Shown here piece after piece: positions 35,556 through 46,420 of a stretch of 64,000 bases of DNA. Location: contig NC_041021.1 in NCBI RefSeq assembly GCF_004193775.1, positions 3,482,001 to 3,546,000 on the forward strand, written 5' to 3'. Position 1 is the first letter of the stretch. Every line of letters begins with the position of its first letter. A program made the position numbers and the translations under genes. The stretch comes from Glycine soja (Eukaryota; Streptophyta; Magnoliopsida; Fabales; Fabaceae). Under the pieces are notes generated by a model. The model was given only the letters and a program-made list of their open reading frames with translations. It was not told where the DNA came from and searched no databases.

Positions 35556-36283
35556 GAGTAATTTTAGTAGTACGTACATGCTGGTGTGAAAATGACTTTC
35601 ACAGCAGGCATATAGGTACTAGGTAGTATAAGAATTCTAATGAACCTAGAAAAGCATTTAATTAATTCAAGTTTCCATATTGGGAAATGAAGTATGGAAT
35701 CACCGATTCCAGTTTTATCTTTTCAAGATGCTTAACAATAATAATACTCAATGCTATAAAAAAAATGAAATTTAATTGAAAAACTAATGATACTATCAGC
35801 ATCCCCTACATGTCAGAATATATATCCAATAGCAGCACTAGGTGACTCAATGAACCTGTAAACAAGCACCACTTAATGAACTGAAAGAGCAAATCAGAAT
35901 CGAAGGGTAGTGGACTCAATAGTGCTTAAATCAAAGCCTGGGTCAACTTCTCCTTTTACGATTGGTCAGTTTTTCCTTTGATGAGTTGCTGTTGTTTTGA
36001 CTGATTTTCTTTATTTTGTGTTCATCATGGGACCTTTTTGGTCTTTGTATTTTTTTTGGGCTGCTTCCCTTTTTACAGCTTGTGATTTGGAACTAGTCCG
36101 CTACTAATATTATATATTATTATTTGCTGACGGAAAAAATCATTTTTTCCTATACGGAAAAAATCATTTTTTCCTATGCTGCTAATATACTAGCAAAGCT
36201 TCAATTTCCTGTTGTGACTTATGAGTTTTCTTGGTAATTCACTTTGGAGCTGTGATATACTGATTTGGGCGTCCATTTTTCAG
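35556..36283 (+). other. Upstream region of invertase copy 2 after Copia insertion
   Basis: Matches 6199-6902 of unit 1 closely. It differs by a short direct duplication, ACGGAAAAAATCATTTTTTCCTAT repeated around 36130-36178, near the candidate promoter. No gene was seen. Confidence 0.55.
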
Positions 36284-36428
36284 ATGGCTCTCCCAAACAC
36301 CAGGATGCCTGTGGTGTTTTACTCCATGGTGTTGCTGATGATCAACAATTGCATTGAAGCGGTTTCGGTGAGAGGAGATTATGACAGAACTGGATTCCAT
36401 TTCCAACCCCTTAAAAACTGGATGAACG
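36284..36428 (+). pseudogene. Cell-wall invertase copy 2, exon 1 remnant
   Basis: Corresponds to 6903-7047: MALPNTRMPVVFYSMVLLMI, then ...GDYDRTGFHFQPLKNWMN and a GT donor. It differs from copy 1 at four residues. The downstream intron is partly kept to about 37216. The mini-exon and exons 3-6 are gone, replaced by the antisense Copia element. Only the last exon survives at 41058-41237. Confidence 0.9.
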
Positions 36429-37216
36429 GTTAGAATGAAGACTTTATTTCTGGACCTGCATTTTCGTTTTTGCATATCTTGCCGTATTCTGTAGTTAGTT
36501 TTAATCATTGACTGCATTATAAAAAACTAGAAAGCAACTGTGTCTCTTTGAAAAGGAGATGAATTAATGAATAGATTGTGATCTTGTTTCAATTCTTTTG
36601 TGGACATATTGCAGTAGAGGTCTTCAATAGTCTACGATTATTGCACAAAGTGGTTTATGTCAGGATGCGTTAATTTGCCCTAGGGTTTGTATGTGGTGTG
36701 GAGGACCGGCTGGTTTTATGTATTCACTTGGTGGGTCCTAGGATTATTTGCTTACTCTGAATTTCATTTACCAAATTAGTGCATTGCAGATAGTTTGATC
36801 CATATGTAGCTTTTCTAAAGTGGCTAAATGAATCTAATTTTATGTTTGATTGTATTGTAAGTGTGTGTAAATTTGGTATGTCCAGATGATGCTAGCATAA
36901 TATTCTTTTAGCATACTAAATAATTGTAGAGAGAAATTATTCAAAGATATGAATGAATTGGGATATGTTGCCCTTGGGGCAAATGATTTCAAAAGGAAAC
37001 TTTACAAACTACTATACTAATGGAAATTTTGTAAATCGTAGAAGTGATTAGTTTGAACCGATTGTTTTGGCTCCTCTATTTCTGTGTATGTAATGTAGGA
37101 CAATGGACAACTTAAGATATTAGTGCTAATGAGGGAAATTATTCATAGTTATGAATGAATTGACCCTAGATTGGGGTTTGTTTCCCTTGGGGCATATGAT
37201 TTCAGAAAGAAACTTT
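36429..37216 (+). other. Remnant of invertase copy 2 intron 1
   Basis: Matches 7048-7235 and then 7240-7400 of copy 1. About 500 bp absent from copy 1 carries an internal imperfect duplication: the phrase CCCTTGGGGCA(A/T)ATGATTTCA occurs at 36970 and at 37189. No gene was seen. Confidence 0.45.
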
Positions 37217-37223
37217 ACAAAGG

Positions 37224-40200
37224 TTATAAAGTACCTCCATAAGTTCTCAACACTTTAATCTTCCTAGAGCTTTGATTTTCAACATAAGCTTTGTACTTCT
37301 TAAAGATATTAAACACATCACTCTTTCTTTTGATCATATAAATCCAGGTCTTTCTAGTGAAATCATCTATAAAGGTTATAAAGTACCTGTTTCCTCCAAG
37401 GGACTCTACTTGTATAGGGCCACAAACATCTGAATAGATGATTTCAAGCTTCTGAGTTGATTTTATTGGGATAAACTTCTTGAAGGGCTTCTTTGTCTGC
37501 TTGCATTCCAAGAAATTTCTGCATTTCTCCTGTGGTTGTTGTAGTTGAGGAATTCCTCGTGCCTATTGGATCGAGTGGCCTCGGAATAATTAAGAAGGGG
37601 GGGGGGGTTGAATTAATTATTCCTAAACCTTTACTAATTAAAAAATTACTCTTTTAAGGCTTTTACTAATTTGTTAACAGAATGAGGAGTAGAAGAGAAA
37701 CTTAACAGAAAGTAAAAGCGAAAATTAAATGCACAGCGGAAAGTAAAAGAGTAGGGAAGAAGGAAACAAACACACAAGAGTTTTTATACTGGTTCGGCAA
37801 CAACCCGTGCCTACATCTAGTCCCCAAGCGACCTGCGGTCCTTGAGATTTCTTTCAACCTTGTAAAAAAACCTTTTACAAGCAAAGATCCACAAGGGATG
37901 TACCCTCCCTTGTTCTCTTTGAACCTAGTGGATGTATCCTCCACTAGAACTGATCCACAAGAGATGTACCCTCTCTTGTTCTCAGTCAAACCCAAGTAGA
38001 TGTACCCTCTACTTGTACCACAAAGGATGTACCCTCCAATGTGTTGAGACAAAGATCTCAGGCTGTTAAACCTTTGATACTTTGTGAATGGGGATACAAA
38101 AGAATTCTCAGGCGGTTAGTCCTTTGAACACTTTTGTATTAGGGAAAGGGAAGAATCAAAAGAATTCTCAGACTGTGTCATTTTGAATTCTTTGACAAGG
38201 GAGAAGGGAGACACAAAAGAATTCAGACGGTTAGTCCTTCGTTCTTTTGGAAAAGGGAGAAGAGAGACACAAAAAGAATTCAGGCGGTTAGTCCTTGGCG
38301 AATTCTTTTTGGCAAAGGGAGAAGAGAATGAAAAGGATGAATAGCACAAGTTTTCAAGGTTTGGAAAACCAGAAAACTTCAGAAAGCTTTTGGTACAAAG
38401 AAGAAGAAGAAGTTCAAAGAGATTCAAGGCTTATAAAGGATTGTATGAAATAAGTGTTCAAGTTTGTTGAAATGCAAAAGAAAGCCTTGCTTTTATAGAC
38501 TCTCCACGTCTGGTCAAGAAAACCATTCAGAAGAGTTATAACTTTTAGAAAAACTTAAAACCCATTTGAAAAAGTCAAAACCTTTTTGAAGAGTTACATC
38601 TTTTGATTTTTCAGAAACAGTCACTGGTTTTGAGTGAAAGGATGTGACTCTTCACATTTAAATTTGAATTTTAACATTTAAGGGCACTGGTAATCGATTA
38701 CCAAAACATTGTAATCGATTACAGCCTTTTGAAAAATAATTGGAACGTTGTAAATTCAGTTTGAAAACTTTTTCAAACTCATTTTGCTACTGGTAATCGA
38801 TTACAACAATATGGTAATCGATTACCAGAGAGTAAAAACTCTTTGGTAAAGGTTTTGTCAAAAAACCATGCGCTATTCAAAGTTTTGAAAAAACTTTTTA
38901 ATACTTATCTTGATTGAGTCTTTTCTTCATTCTTGAATCTTGATCTTGATTCTTGAGATCTTGAATCTTGATTCTTGAACTCTTGACTTGTTCTTGATTC
39001 TCTTGAGATGTTCTTTGATTCACTTGAGTTGTTCTTTGATCTTTGATCTTTTTGTTCATCACCTTTGTCATCATCTTTTGTTGTCATCATTGTTATCATC
39101 AAAACACCTTTGAATCACATTCACCATGAAGCCTTGCTTCTACAGTGCCAACTTGTGCATTTGAGCAAGATCTCTAAAATTCAAGTTTCCAAGCCTATAG
39201 TGCCAAAGCCATTCTTCTTTGTTGCTCACAGCACTAAGACATTCGTGCTCAAGTGCTTGCATTCCAATTTTGAAAGTTCTATTTCTGGTCAATGGTGTTT
39301 TTATGATTAGATTTCTGGTTTTGTCATATACCAGCATCATCATGTCCTCCATAGTTATCTTAAATCCTTTTTGAAGTAACTGGCCAAGACTTAGAAGATT
39401 GCTGCTTATGCCTGGAACATAAAGTACATCCTCTATGCAAGTTTCTCTGCCATCTTTCCTCTGAATCAAGACGTTTCCAATTCCTTCAGCAAGCATGGTG
39501 CTGTCATTTGCAAATCTCACTTTGCTTTTCATCCTTTCATCTAGACAAACAAACTAGTCTTTGTGACCAGTCATGTGTGTAGAGCATCCTGTGTCTAAGT
39601 ACCATTGACCCTTGTCATCAGGCGTTGTCTTGTTTGTCACCATCAACAGGACAGGTTCAGAAACTGAATCTGCTCCTTCTGCAAGTTGAGCCTCATCAGC
39701 AGGATTTTTATCCTTGTACCAACCATCAGCAGCATAATGTCCCTTATTTCCACAGTTGTAACAATCTACATTCTTCTTGTCCTAGGTCTTTTTTCCTCCT
39801 CTCCCTCGATTTCCAATATGTCCTCCTCTGTTGGAACTTTGGTGGCCATTATTTTTCTAATCTGAGTGCTCTCTTGATCCATGGTTGCCTTTTCCTCTTG
39901 AGTTCTTGAATCTGCCTCTCTTTCCTCTGGATGATTCATTTCCAGAGTTCTTCGGGTTTTGTTGAGCTTGAAGAGCTGTTTCAACAGGCTGTGTATTACA
40001 ATTATTCCTTTCTTGCAATCTTTGCTCATGGGCTTTGAGGGAACCTTGTAATTCATCAATGCTCATGGATTTCAAATCCTTTGATTCCTCAATAGCAACC
40101 ACAATGTGGTCGAATTTTAGATTCAATGATCTTAATACTTTTTCAATCAGTATTAGATCAGTGAATTTCTCACCACAACCTTTCATTGAATTAGTAAGAA

Positions 40201-40615
40201 CTTGTAATCTACCAAAGAAATCTCCAATACCTTCATTCTCTTCCATCTGCAGCAGTTCAAACTGTCTCTTCATGGTTTGTAAGCGCACTTTCTTGACTTT
40301 TTTTGCACCAGCATAGGCTTTGTTCAACATGTCCCAGGCTTCTTTTGTAGTAGTTGCACCTGCAATCTTCTCAAAGTGGATATCATCAACACACTGATGA
40401 AGAATCACCAATGCTTTGCAATCCCGCTTCTTTAATTCTTTGAATCCTACCTTTTGTGCATCAGGAGCATTGTCTCTTGGAACTTCTACACCATTTTCAA
40501 CAATATCAGTTAAATCTTGGAAGCCAAACAAGGCTTTCATCTGAACTTGCCACTTGCTGAAGTTCTTGCCAGTGAGAACTGGGAGATTCGCTGGAAAAGG
40601 GCCATTGGAAGCCAT
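37224..40615 (-). pseudogene. Copia gag-protease-integrase fragment, broken
   Basis: Minus strand: gag from 40615 (ASNGPFPANLPVLTGKNFSK), with frame damage near 39860; a protease/spacer segment (39140-39532, DVLYVPGISSNLLSLGQLL); then pre-integrase and integrase (37224-37511, YSDVCGPIQVESLGGNRYF). The solo LTR splits the pre-integrase region between MHKLA and RGIPQLQ; removing it and one GTGCC restores a continuous frame across the junction, which confirms the insertion. Several stops make it inactive. Confidence 0.8.
37564..39144 (-). mobile_element. Solo LTR nested in the antisense Copia
   Basis: A 1,581-bp insertion flanked by the 5-bp direct repeat GTGCC (37559-37563, 39145-39149). On the minus strand it starts TGTAGAAGCAAGG and ends CCAATA. 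It contains GTAATCGATTAC motifs near 38695-38825, a poly-G run at 37600 and a set of repeated GGATGTACCCTC phrases at 37896-38040. No primer site, polypurine tract or polyprotein lies inside, so a solo LTR is the simplest reading. Short ORFs inside are not genes. Confidence 0.8.
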
Positions 40616-40663
40616 GGTTGTGCTTAAAGATCCCTTCTTGATCGTTCCTTGCTCTAGATACCA

Positions 40664-40978
40664 TAGTTAGTATCAAGAACATATGAGTTCCTTGACACAC
40701 ATTTGCAGGAAAAAAGAGAAATGTATGAGGTAGGAGAGAGAAAGTTTCTATTCTGCAAGTGTATTTCTTTCTTGTAATGTATAAACTCATTCAACTTATC
40801 TTATTGAATGATCAATTGTATTTATACATCATTGTGAAAGGGCTGAAAAGATGAAACTGAAAATTACAACTTAACACACTATTTTCTGTTTTTCAGCAAC
40901 AAGCTACTAACAAATTAACTAATTTTCTAAAAAATGAAAACTAACTAATTTATCCACAAATGGATCAGGATTTCAACA
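40664..40978 (-). repeat. 5' LTR of antisense Copia
   Basis: Begins TGTTGAAATCCTGATCC on the minus strand. The inner edge is placed just before the primer-site-like TGGTATCTAGAGC and is approximate. No partner LTR is left. Confidence 0.55.
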
Positions 40979-41057
40979 ACAATATATAGCATTTATGAGC
41001 TCCAAAATACTAATGTATAATTATTTAATATTCTTTGTTTTTTCAAATGAATGGAAG

Positions 41058-41237
41058 ATTGATCACTCAGTTGTGGAGAGTTTTGGAGCAGGAGGGAAGA
41101 CAAACATTTTGTCCCGGGTCTATCCTGAGCTAGCAGTGATGAACCAAGCGCACTTGTTTGTGTTCAACAATGGTACTGAACCAATCGTAGTGGAAAACCT
41201 GAAAGCTTGGAGCATGATATCTGCTGATATAAAATGA
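41058..41237 (+). pseudogene. Cell-wall invertase copy 2, last exon remnant
   Basis: Corresponds to 10336-10515: [20 protein letters not shown], then [19 protein letters not shown] and ...SMISADIK with TGA. It is open and nearly identical to copy 1 (V/A, V/A and Q/E changes), preceded by the same intron end (GAATGGAAG). With exon 1 at 36284 it shows that a complete second gene once existed. Confidence 0.88.
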
Positions 41238-41640
41238 TCAGCCAATAGCAGTTGAAGTCCAAGTTAGTTAGGTTGTTACTGGTAGTTATGCCAAGGTGAG
41301 TGGAACTAAGACATATCATTAATTAGTTTTTAATTCCTGTTGGTTAGTTACCCATGTAAACAATGAGATACTTTTCTTTATAAATACCTTTATGCAATGA
41401 GAATCCTTTTCTTCATTCAATCTTCTTCGCTGTTCATATCTCTCAGTTTGAAATACTTAAAATTTGACATAATGTGATTTTTCTGTTTCTTGCATTGTCT
41501 TTGCTTGATCAACGATATTTGTGTGTCACATGTAGTTTATTTAGGTTCTCTGTTCATTTGTCTAGGTACAGTTAATATGACAGCCCATTCATAAATGAGG
41601 AGGGATCCAGGCGCTTTGTAAAAAACACAATATCATAGGT
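41238..41640 (+). other. 3' region of invertase copy 2
   Basis: Matches 10516-10811 and then 11915-12050 without the MULE. Bases 41525-41533 (GTCACATGT) are the empty site of that MULE. No gene was seen. Confidence 0.6.
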
Positions 41641-42310
41641 CAACCAATCAGAATCACCAAATACTTTCAATTGTTGAGTGCGTAGATTGTTTGCGTGCTT
41701 GGCCATTTGGGAAGTTGTGATGATTGGATAACTCACCAACAAATGAACTGACTTAATTAACAGCGTGAGGCTGGATTTTGTTGTGCTGCAGAATAGTTAG
41801 CAGCTCTTGAATTTGATCAGGAGTGAATTGAGGAAACAAAGTCTTCTGAGTGGGAAACCATGTTTGTAGCAACATGGGTTGTTAGATTTAAGCTTAAAAC
41901 CAATTAGCACCAACTGAAGTTATCCAACAAATATCTAAGTTGCATCCTGAAAATTGAAGCAGGCGATATGAAATTTCCTAACATTATTTCCCATTTTATG
42001 ACATTGTTTCCCATTCTATTACAAAAGGTACATTGTTTCACTGTCTGATTTCCTCTTCCTTGAGTGAACCTCTTCCTTCCTCTTCCTCTTCCATTATTAA
42101 AGGTAATTTTGGTTTTCAAATGAATAATAGTTTTGGTTTTCAGATGAAGTGACCAAAACCTTCTAATCAACAATTCCATTAGTGACTTGTCCTTCCTCTT
42201 GAATAACAAGAGAAAATACCTTGCTAATTGAAGGCAAGGATTTCGAAAGCAAAATCCGAGTTCTAGCAATTCCATAAGCTTCTCCAACACATTTAAGAAA
42301 GCAAATTATA
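41641..42310 (-). pseudogene. Old Copia gag remnant, unit 2
   Basis: On the minus strand, phrases of a plant Copia gag are readable: a basic RGRGRKRFTQGRGNQ stretch, a damaged zinc knuckle CTFCNRMGN, and upstream TTRILLSK-like sequence. Frames are broken by stops and small repeats. This is the uninterrupted version of the remnant that two CACTA insertions split in unit 1. Confidence 0.55.
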
Positions 42311-42679
42311 CAATCTTATTCTCTCTGCTGTTTAATCGCATTCTTATCACAATTACAATTTGGAGTAGCTAGTGAAAGCTCAAGCCAAAAAACATACTCG
42401 GAGAATATGAGCATAATGCCACTAAAAACAACTCATTTTTTTAAACTATACTTGACACTTGTCAGTAATTTGATTATTGTCAAAATACTTATATTATTTG
42501 ATTCATTAATAATAATATCTTTGGCCCATTGATTAGAAAATCTCATTTATTATTATTAGTATTTAATAATATTTAATGCTATACTCCTTTTCTGGCCGTT
42601 ATTTATTTTATTAATGATATCATTTACTTGTCACATTAAAATTCCTTGTAATTGATGATTATCTCTCCAAGCAATTCTC

Positions 42680-42687
42680 TACTTAAG
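42680..42687 (+). promoter_or_regulatory. Altered TATA box of PMEI copy 3
   Basis: TACTTAAG is found here, where copy 2 has TATTTAAG (20131-20138), at the same distance (116 bp) from the ATG. The T-to-C change at the third position may weaken TATA-binding protein recognition. Confidence 0.4.
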
Positions 42688-42795
42688 GCTGAAAGAACAG
42701 GAAGCTCCACAACCACAGTGCACTTGATTTCAATTTCTATTCCCCAACTTCAATTTTTGAGCCTTCTATATATCATCCATCGTATTCTAACAAAG

Positions 42796-43323
42796 ATGCT
42801 GAACTTGAAGCACCTCTCTATAATTTGCAGCATTCTTGTTGTGGCTATCATTTCAATGTCAGCATGTCATTGCAGAGTTTTGCAACCAAATGATTTGAAA
42901 CTCATTGAGGAAACTTGCAAGAGAACCCCAAATCCTAATCTTTGTCTTCAACTCCTAAAAGCTGACCCCCGTGCCCCTAGCGCTGATATTGCAGGCCTTG
43001 CATTGATTTTGGTCGATGTGATCAAAGCCAAAGCAACCGAAGCCGAGAAAACAATCAAGCAACTTCTTAAGCAGGGTGGGAATAAGAAAGCCTTAAGTGA
43101 ATGTGCTGACGATTACGATGGGATTTTGAAGCTTGATGTGCCAACTGCCACTAGGGCTGTGAGGGGAAACCCCAAATTTGCAGAAAATGCGGTAAGTGAC
43201 TGTGCTGTTGAGGCTGATTCTTGTGAAAATGGCTTCCATGGGAAATCACCACTCACCCATGTGAATAATGGTATGCATGATGTGGCGAATGTGGCAAGGG
43301 CTATTATTAGGAATTTGCTCTAG
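42796..43323 (+). CDS. Invertase/pectin methylesterase inhibitor (PMEI domain), copy 3
   Basis: An intact 175-aa intronless gene, paralogous to copies 1 and 2. It has the same signal peptide (MLNLKHLSIICSILVVAIIS) and conserved cysteines 41, 50, 103, 136 and 143. It differs at more than 15 residues, clustered in the C-terminal half: DDYDGILKLDVPTATRAV, NPKFAENAV, DSCENGFHG and MHDV. The differences keep the frame and the cysteines, which suggests protein-level constraint. The alternative upstream ATG at 42652 is in frame but lies upstream of the TATA position. The unit is cut by a Helitron and a CACTA element, and no invertase follows it in the window. Whether it inhibits an invertase or a PME cannot be read from sequence. 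Confidence 0.9.
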   Translation: MLNLKHLSIICSILVVAIISMSACHCRVLQPNDLKLIEETCKRTPNPNLCLQLLKADPRAPSADIAGLALILVDVIKAKATEAEKTIKQLLKQGGNKKALSECADDYDGILKLDVPTATRAVRGNPKFAENAVSDCAVEADSCENGFHGKSPLTHVNNGMHDVANVARAIIRNLL

Positions 43324-43909
43324 GTACTCATTCTTTGCTGTTTGTCTAGAGAGAAAAAAAAGTGTCATTTATAAACTGTTATTGGATGAATGTTATTGGA
43401 AATTGTTGACTTGTGTGTTGTTCAGGCATTTTCTGTGTTAGTGTGATAATTAAGGTTGGGCGAACCAACAGAATTTATAAATATATACTAGTTTGTTTAA
43501 TTTGTTTATGATACTCAACGGAGATTTAGCTAGGATGAAAAAGAACTCATTGTTTGAAGATTATTGTTTTCTTATAAACGCTTAAATTTGTTTATGATGC
43601 CCAACGCTTAAATTTTGGTTTCTTGTCCTATTTTTTTAAAAAAATACTATTATCCATCATATCATTTAAAGAATAATAGGGTAATTGTATAAAATTTTAA
43701 AAAATCAACATCAATTTTTTATATTACAAAATTCTAACGTACGTCTTATTCTATGGCTGTTATTAAAATGAATTTTTAATTTCTTACCAGTGGTCATCAA
43801 GGAATCATACGCACATTTGGTTGTAAGATGACTGGGGCAACAAGGAACGGAGTGGCGGACCTATATGCAGTTGATGGGGTGTATTTGACTCCGTAACTTT
43901 TAAGGAAAT

Positions 43910-43912
<3 letters not shown>
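43324..43912. other. PMEI copy 3 3' flank
   Basis: A diverged match of 471-1010 with deletions and a small duplication of the phrase TTTGTTTATGAT(A/G)C. No gene was seen. Confidence 0.5.

Positions 43913-43973
<61 letters not shown>
43913..43973. repeat. (AT)n microsatellite
   Basis: About 60 bp of uninterrupted AT repeat within the PMEI-downstream repeat. The displaced copy at 16690 has only a few AT units, so the run expanded here. Confidence 0.9.
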
Positions 43974-43982
<9 letters not shown>

Positions 43983-44722
43983 TTTGTACACCCCTAATTT
44001 TATTATTTTAACCCCTGCTCTTAAGTTTTCAATCGTTTTCAAATTTTATCTTGTGTTCGTAAAGTTTTTAATCCTAACATTTTTTAAATTCAATTTTTAG
44101 TCCTTAAACAAAAATTTGTTGAGTTAAAATCTCTAAACTATTTTCTTTTTAAATTTGGCTTTTAGTTCCTAAGCAAAAACTTGACCAGTCAAGATCCATC
44201 AACTTTTATTTATTAAGATTTTTAGTCACTAAAATTTTGAAAAATTTGATTTTTAGTTCCTAAAATCTAAATAAATAAATAAAAATAATGAATTCAAATT
44301 TTTATTTAAGGACTAAAAGTTGAATTTTTTAAAAGTATAAGGATCTCGACTAGTCGTCAAACAAAAGTTTTGGGATCACAAATCTTATTGGATAAAATCG
44401 AGGGATCTTGAGAAATCAAACATTTGTTTAGGGATTAAAAAATTGAATTTCAAGATAGTTTAATCACTAAGAATTCAGTTAACCCTTTTATCTTTTATTG
44501 ACTATTTTTTAACAATTGATATCCGTTTCAGCTCATTGGATAATTTTATTCTCTATTCATCTAAATATTTTATTTCCTTTTCAGCTCACCAAACTTGATT
44601 TTATAGTATTAATGTTTTATTTGAATATGTAGGACAATAATAATTATAGAGGTGCTTCAAGTTCAACAGAATATTTGTTAGAATAAGATCATAAAAGCCT
44701 AAAAAATTAAAGAAGTTGGAAA
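43974..44722. repeat. Dispersed repeat and spacer downstream of PMEI copy 3
   Basis: Matches 1220-1967 of unit 1, more diverged. It ends at the A|T site (44722) where the Helitron inserted. Confidence 0.5.
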
Positions 44723-45639
44723 TCTATATAATTATACAAATAAGGCTCTGACTACATTTTCTCTGTCCTGTTGACACCTGTTCACTGCCTATTCTTTGTC
44801 CTGTTGACATCTGGCCAATTATAGGCCTTCTTTTATGCTTCTTTGCTCATTGTTGTGTGTTGCCACCTGTCCAATAATAAACCCTCTTTTATGCATCTTT
44901 GCTCATTGCCATGTGAAGACTTCATCCTTTTCTGAAGGTTTGTGTTTTACAAGGCCCCTTCTCTCTTCTTTGTGCCAGCTGTTGCAATTCCTTATTTTCA
45001 CAACCACAAGCCACGTGTCACTTTCTAATTGCCAGATTTTACCTCACCATTTAATTCTCTTTAATTCCATAACTTTCTTCTCTCTCTTCCATTTCTGTTG
45101 TGTCCGTCCAGATTCCTTCCCCCCTGTTTCTCTTCCTCAACTTCTTCTCTTTTCTTCTCTATCAATATTCAGTTTCCCCTTTTTTCTCTTCCTCAACTTC
45201 TCCTTTTTTACTTCTCCGCTTTTGTTTCTCCTCCTTTATTCTTTTTCATCCATCCCATTTTTGTTTCTCCTCCTTTATTCTTTTGCGTCCGTCCATATTT
45301 TGTTTCACATCAATATTCTATTTTTTTCCCTTTTTTGTCTAATTTTTTGTGCTTTGATTTTTAGGACAGTCTAACGACGGTGCTGAAGGTTACGAGGCTT
45401 TGTCCATGGAAGAGTTGGGATAGGCTACTAAAGAATAAAGGTATTCAAGAATAAAGGTTCCATTTTAATCTATTTTTTCTCCTTTTTTTGCCTAATTTTT
45501 TGTGGTTTGATTTTTGGGACAGGCTAATAGTGGTGTTGAAGGTTACGGCGCTTTGCCCGTGCAAGGATTGCAACAATAGGACTTGAGGTTACTGTTCTTT
45601 TTCGTTTTTTTAAAAGAAAATTATTTCCTGTCATTTTTG

Positions 45640-46420
45640 CTACAAGAGTTGTTGCTGATTTCTTTTTGTTTTTCTTCTAATTCTTTTTCGTTTTTTAAAA
45701 TGCAGGTTCGTAGACACAAAAACTTAAATTTTTTGTGGTGTTCTGCCTTTATTTTGTTTTCTGACTTCTCACAATACAAAAGTTTAAATTTTTTTGTGTT
45801 CTTTTGGGATGTTGTATGCAGAGAAGGTGGAAAAACACATTAAAGTTGTGATTTTTATCTCAAAAACTTCATGGGTTCAGGTTCATAAACACAAAGGTTT
45901 TAATTTTTGGGGGTGTTCTACCTTTATTTTGTTTTCTACATGAGTACAGGTTCTGTGTTGAACAAAAAACGTGTCATTTTTTTCGTAATTTCCTTTTTTA
46001 AAAAATTTATCTTCTCCCATTTTTGCTACAAGAGTTGTTGTTGATTTCTTTTTGTTTCTCTTCTAATTCTTTTTCGTTTTTTTTAAATGCAGGTTCGTAG
46101 ACACAAAAGCTTAAATTTTTTGTGGTGTTCTGCCTTTATTTTGTTTTCTGACTTCTCCCAATACAAAAGTTTAAATTTTTTTGTATTCTTTTGGCATGCT
46201 GTATGCAGAGAAGGTGGAAAAACACATTAAAGTTGCAATTTTTATCTCAAAAACTTCATGGGTTCAGGTTCGTAAACACAAAGGCTTTAATTTTTGGAGG
46301 TGTTCTGCCTTTATTTTGTTTTCTACATGAGTATAGGTTCTGTGTTGAAGAACAAATGTGTCATTTTTTTTCGTAATTTCCTTTTTTCAAAAAATTATCT
46401 TCTCCCATTTTTGCTATGCT
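45640..46420 (+). repeat. Tandem duplication of ~386 bp in Helitron
   Basis: ATGCAGGTTCGTAGACAC occurs at 45702 and again 386 bp later, and the surrounding sequence is repeated with few changes. It includes GTATGCAGAGAAGGTGG (an acceptor-like TGCAG followed by AGAAGGTGGAA). The AGAAGGTGGAA block recurs at 46657 and 47023, so an exon-like piece was amplified. Confidence 0.65.

Larger units (their letters stand above)
37217..40978 (-). mobile_element. Truncated antisense Copia element
   Basis: Read on the minus strand: an LTR beginning TGTTGAAATCC at 40978, a primer-site-like TGGTATCTAGAGC from 40663, gag (ATG at 40615), protease, then integrase ending at about 37224. Reverse transcriptase, RNase H and the 3' LTR are missing. 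At the truncated edge the phrase AAAGGTTATAAAGTACCT is duplicated (37217 and 37376), pointing to a rearranged breakpoint. The element replaces invertase copy 2 from intron 1 to intron 6. A solo LTR is nested at 37564-39144. Confidence 0.8.

Noticed and set aside
37702..38427. Minus-strand ORFs with repeated GYI(P/S)CGS and FPKERRTNRLN phrases
   Set aside because: They come from short internal repeats inside the solo LTR; no protein family was recognised.
43797..44042. ORF with a run of Ile-Tyr on the minus strand
   Set aside because: It is a translation of the (AT)n microsatellite.
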